From Pochonia chlamydosporia 170 (lineage: Eukaryota; Ascomycota; Sordariomycetes; Hypocreales; Clavicipitaceae): a DNA stretch of 64,000 nt. Numbering within the stretch: position 1 is the stretch's first letter; each line of letters begins with the position of its first letter. Under the pieces are notes generated by a model, which was not told the DNA's origin, searched no databases, and saw only the letters and a list, made by a program, of their open reading frames with translations. The position numbers and the translations under genes are program-made. The DNA lies in NCBI RefSeq assembly GCF_001653235.2, contig NC_035794.1:4154001-4218000 (forward strand), written 5' to 3'. Positions 62,778 through 64,000 of the stretch are shown here, in pieces.

Positions 62778-64000
62778 TCACCAGCTCACCTCAGGCGGCG
62801 CCTTTACATACTTGGCGTCAAATGGCTCTCTCGTGACTCTAGTGCAGTTTGATTTGCCGCCCTTGGCCTTCAAAAACTGATCGTCAATCCAACTCATAAA
62901 CTCGGGTCCGCCTGCAGACGCCGCTGGCGAATGATCCATGCCTGAATAAAGACTCAAGTGAACTTCACTTCCGCTAGCACAAGTATTCCTCCAAGCTCTC
63001 TCAGTAACTTCGAGTGGAGCGGTGGTGTCGTTCAGGCCTTGAATTAAAAGAATCGGTGCCGGGGACTTATCGCCCTGAGCTGGGGAATTATCCTTAACCC
63101 ACTGCAGAAGGACTGGTTTGTCCTTCTCGAGCCCTTCTTTGGAGTATATATCCTCCAAGGCCAAGTCTAGAGACAGTCCAAGGACACTCAAAGCACATAC
63201 CTGGGCCTTGTTTGCAAGCTCCATCCGTTTTCGCATCTTGTCGGACAGCATATTTTCCTTGTATGAAGGGATTGCCGCCTTTATTGCCGGTGCCACCAAT
63301 GGCAAATGGCTCAGCATGTCTCGTTTCGCATTCTTATCCAACACCATGTCGAGAGATATCACTGGCCCGACTGCCACGGTTCCCAGATAGTTCTCGTCGT
63401 TCTTGACGTACTGGCTTTCGGCGAGTTTCCACGCGGCGCCACCGCCGTAGGAATAGCCAATGCTCATCCAATCTTTGGTGAGGCTTCCGCCGAATGCTTG
63501 ACGCGCTGCGACTACTGAGTAATATAGATCGCTGGCTTGAGCTCTGAAGCTAAGGTATTTGTGAGATGTGTAGTTGTTTCCAAGGCCGGCATAATCTGTG
63601 GCAACCACAGCGTAGCCTCGTTCCAGTAATGGTTTCCAAGTGTCATAGTCGAATAGACCTGGTCCGTTGGACGGCGCGCAGCCATATTGGGTGCCAATCG
63701 TACCGTGGGCGACGGCGACGACCCTGTATTTATCATGGTGGCGGGTGTCACCGCCGCGCTGCTTGAATGATGCGGTGTATGGAAAGGCGATGAATCCTGT
63801 CGCGGGGACAGTCGAGCCGTCCAGATCCTTGGAAGAATATTGCATGCGATATACCGTTGTCCCAGCCCTGTCATCCAGTGAATTGGGATCCAAGGGCGTC
63901 AGTTTCAGCAGGTCGCCGGCTTTCGAATGGGTAAAGTTGGCAGCCGTACTGTAGAAGTCGACATCAAAGTCTCTTCCAACAGTAGAGATGTCAATGGCCA
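62778..64000 (-). CDS. Alpha/beta hydrolase (secretory-lipase-like), 5' end beyond the window
   Basis: The frame stays open to the right edge, so 406 C-terminal residues are visible and the start, with any signal peptide, lies outside. The alpha/beta hydrolase elements are ordered correctly: YRVVAVAHGTIGTQYGC (oxyanion region), AVVATDYAGLGNNY, the nucleophile elbow GYSYGGGAAW (G-x-S-x-G), the acid in LLIQGLNDTTAP and the His in YSGMDHSPA. Lid-like helices lie between about 200 and 290. The arrangement resembles fungal secretory triacylglycerol lipases/esterases (LIP family). N-glycosylation sequons near the visible start and end suggest secretion, but this is inference. Substrate unknown. Confidence 0.85.
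   Translation of the reverse strand, partial: AIDISTVGRDFDVDFYSTAANFTHSKAGDLLKLTPLDPNSLDDRAGTTVYRMQYSSKDLDGSTVPATGFIAFPYTASFKQRGGDTRHHDKYRVVAVAHGTIGTQYGCAPSNGPGLFDYDTWKPLLERGYAVVATDYAGLGNNYTSHKYLSFRAQASDLYYSVVAARQAFGGSLTKDWMSIGYSYGGGAAWKLAESQYVKNDENYLGTVAVGPVISLDMVLDKNAKRDMLSHLPLVAPAIKAAIPSYKENMLSDKMRKRMELANKAQVCALSVLGLSLDLALEDIYSKEGLEKDKPVLLQWVKDNSPAQGDKSPAPILLIQGLNDTTAPLEVTERAWRNTCASGSEVHLSLYSGMDHSPAASAGGPEFMSWIDDQFLKAKGGKSNCTRVTREPFDAKYVKAPPEVSW

Noticed and set aside
1..64000. tRNA, rRNA, CRISPR or intact transposable element
   Set aside because: I looked for B-box-like GGTTCGA sequences, regularly spaced repeats, and transposase or reverse transcriptase motifs and saw none that held up; a tRNAscan or repeat search would be more decisive.

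Overview
The window is nuclear DNA of a filamentous ascomycete (Pezizomycotina). Gene content and style suggest Sordariomycetes, perhaps Hypocreales, but this is inferred from family types and not from a marker. Genes are widely spaced. They carry short GT-AG introns of about 50-80 bp, start at ATG and show no operons. Zn2Cys6 regulators, NCS1 and MFS permeases and a peroxisomal acyl-CoA oxidase ending in SKL are all typical of such fungi. I rebuilt exon structures by hand by matching phase across splice sites, so several genes here extend beyond any single open frame.

Layout. 1-6.4 kb: the edge-truncated end of a fungal transcription factor, then a transcription factor with two zinc clusters, followed on the same strand by a four-exon D-galactonate dehydratase-like enzyme. 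6.4-14.9 kb: a neutral amino acid transporter, then about 7 kb with no supportable gene. 14.9-35.2 kb is mostly housekeeping: NYN-LOTUS protein, acyl-CoA oxidase, NOB1, S-adenosylmethionine decarboxylase, CFD1, an unrecognised four-helix membrane protein and a CobW-type GTPase. 36-42 kb: an NCS1 permease, a peroxiredoxin-like protein and, divergent from it, a Zn2Cys6 factor.

43.1-55 kb is the most interesting part. It holds an eight-exon Zn2Cys6 regulator, a secreted parallel beta-helix protein, a DUF2264 protein head-to-head with a GH88-type unsaturated glucuronyl hydrolase (neither with a visible signal peptide), and an MFS sugar transporter. Together they look like a fungal polysaccharide-utilisation cluster: extracellular trimming, import of an acidic oligosaccharide, cytosolic lyase cleavage and removal of the unsaturated uronic acid. 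The shared DUF2264/GH88 promoter has five CGG triplets within 21 bp, and CGG/CCG pairs lie upstream of the transporter and of the beta-helix gene.

55-64 kb is accessory: a GT32 mannosyltransferase-like protein, a bacterial-type CPCC zinc-ribbon protein, a GNAT acetyltransferase, a four-exon flavin monooxygenase, a KP4-like killer-toxin family gene split by an intron, and an alpha/beta hydrolase cut by the right edge.

No tRNA, rRNA, CRISPR array or intact transposon was recognised.
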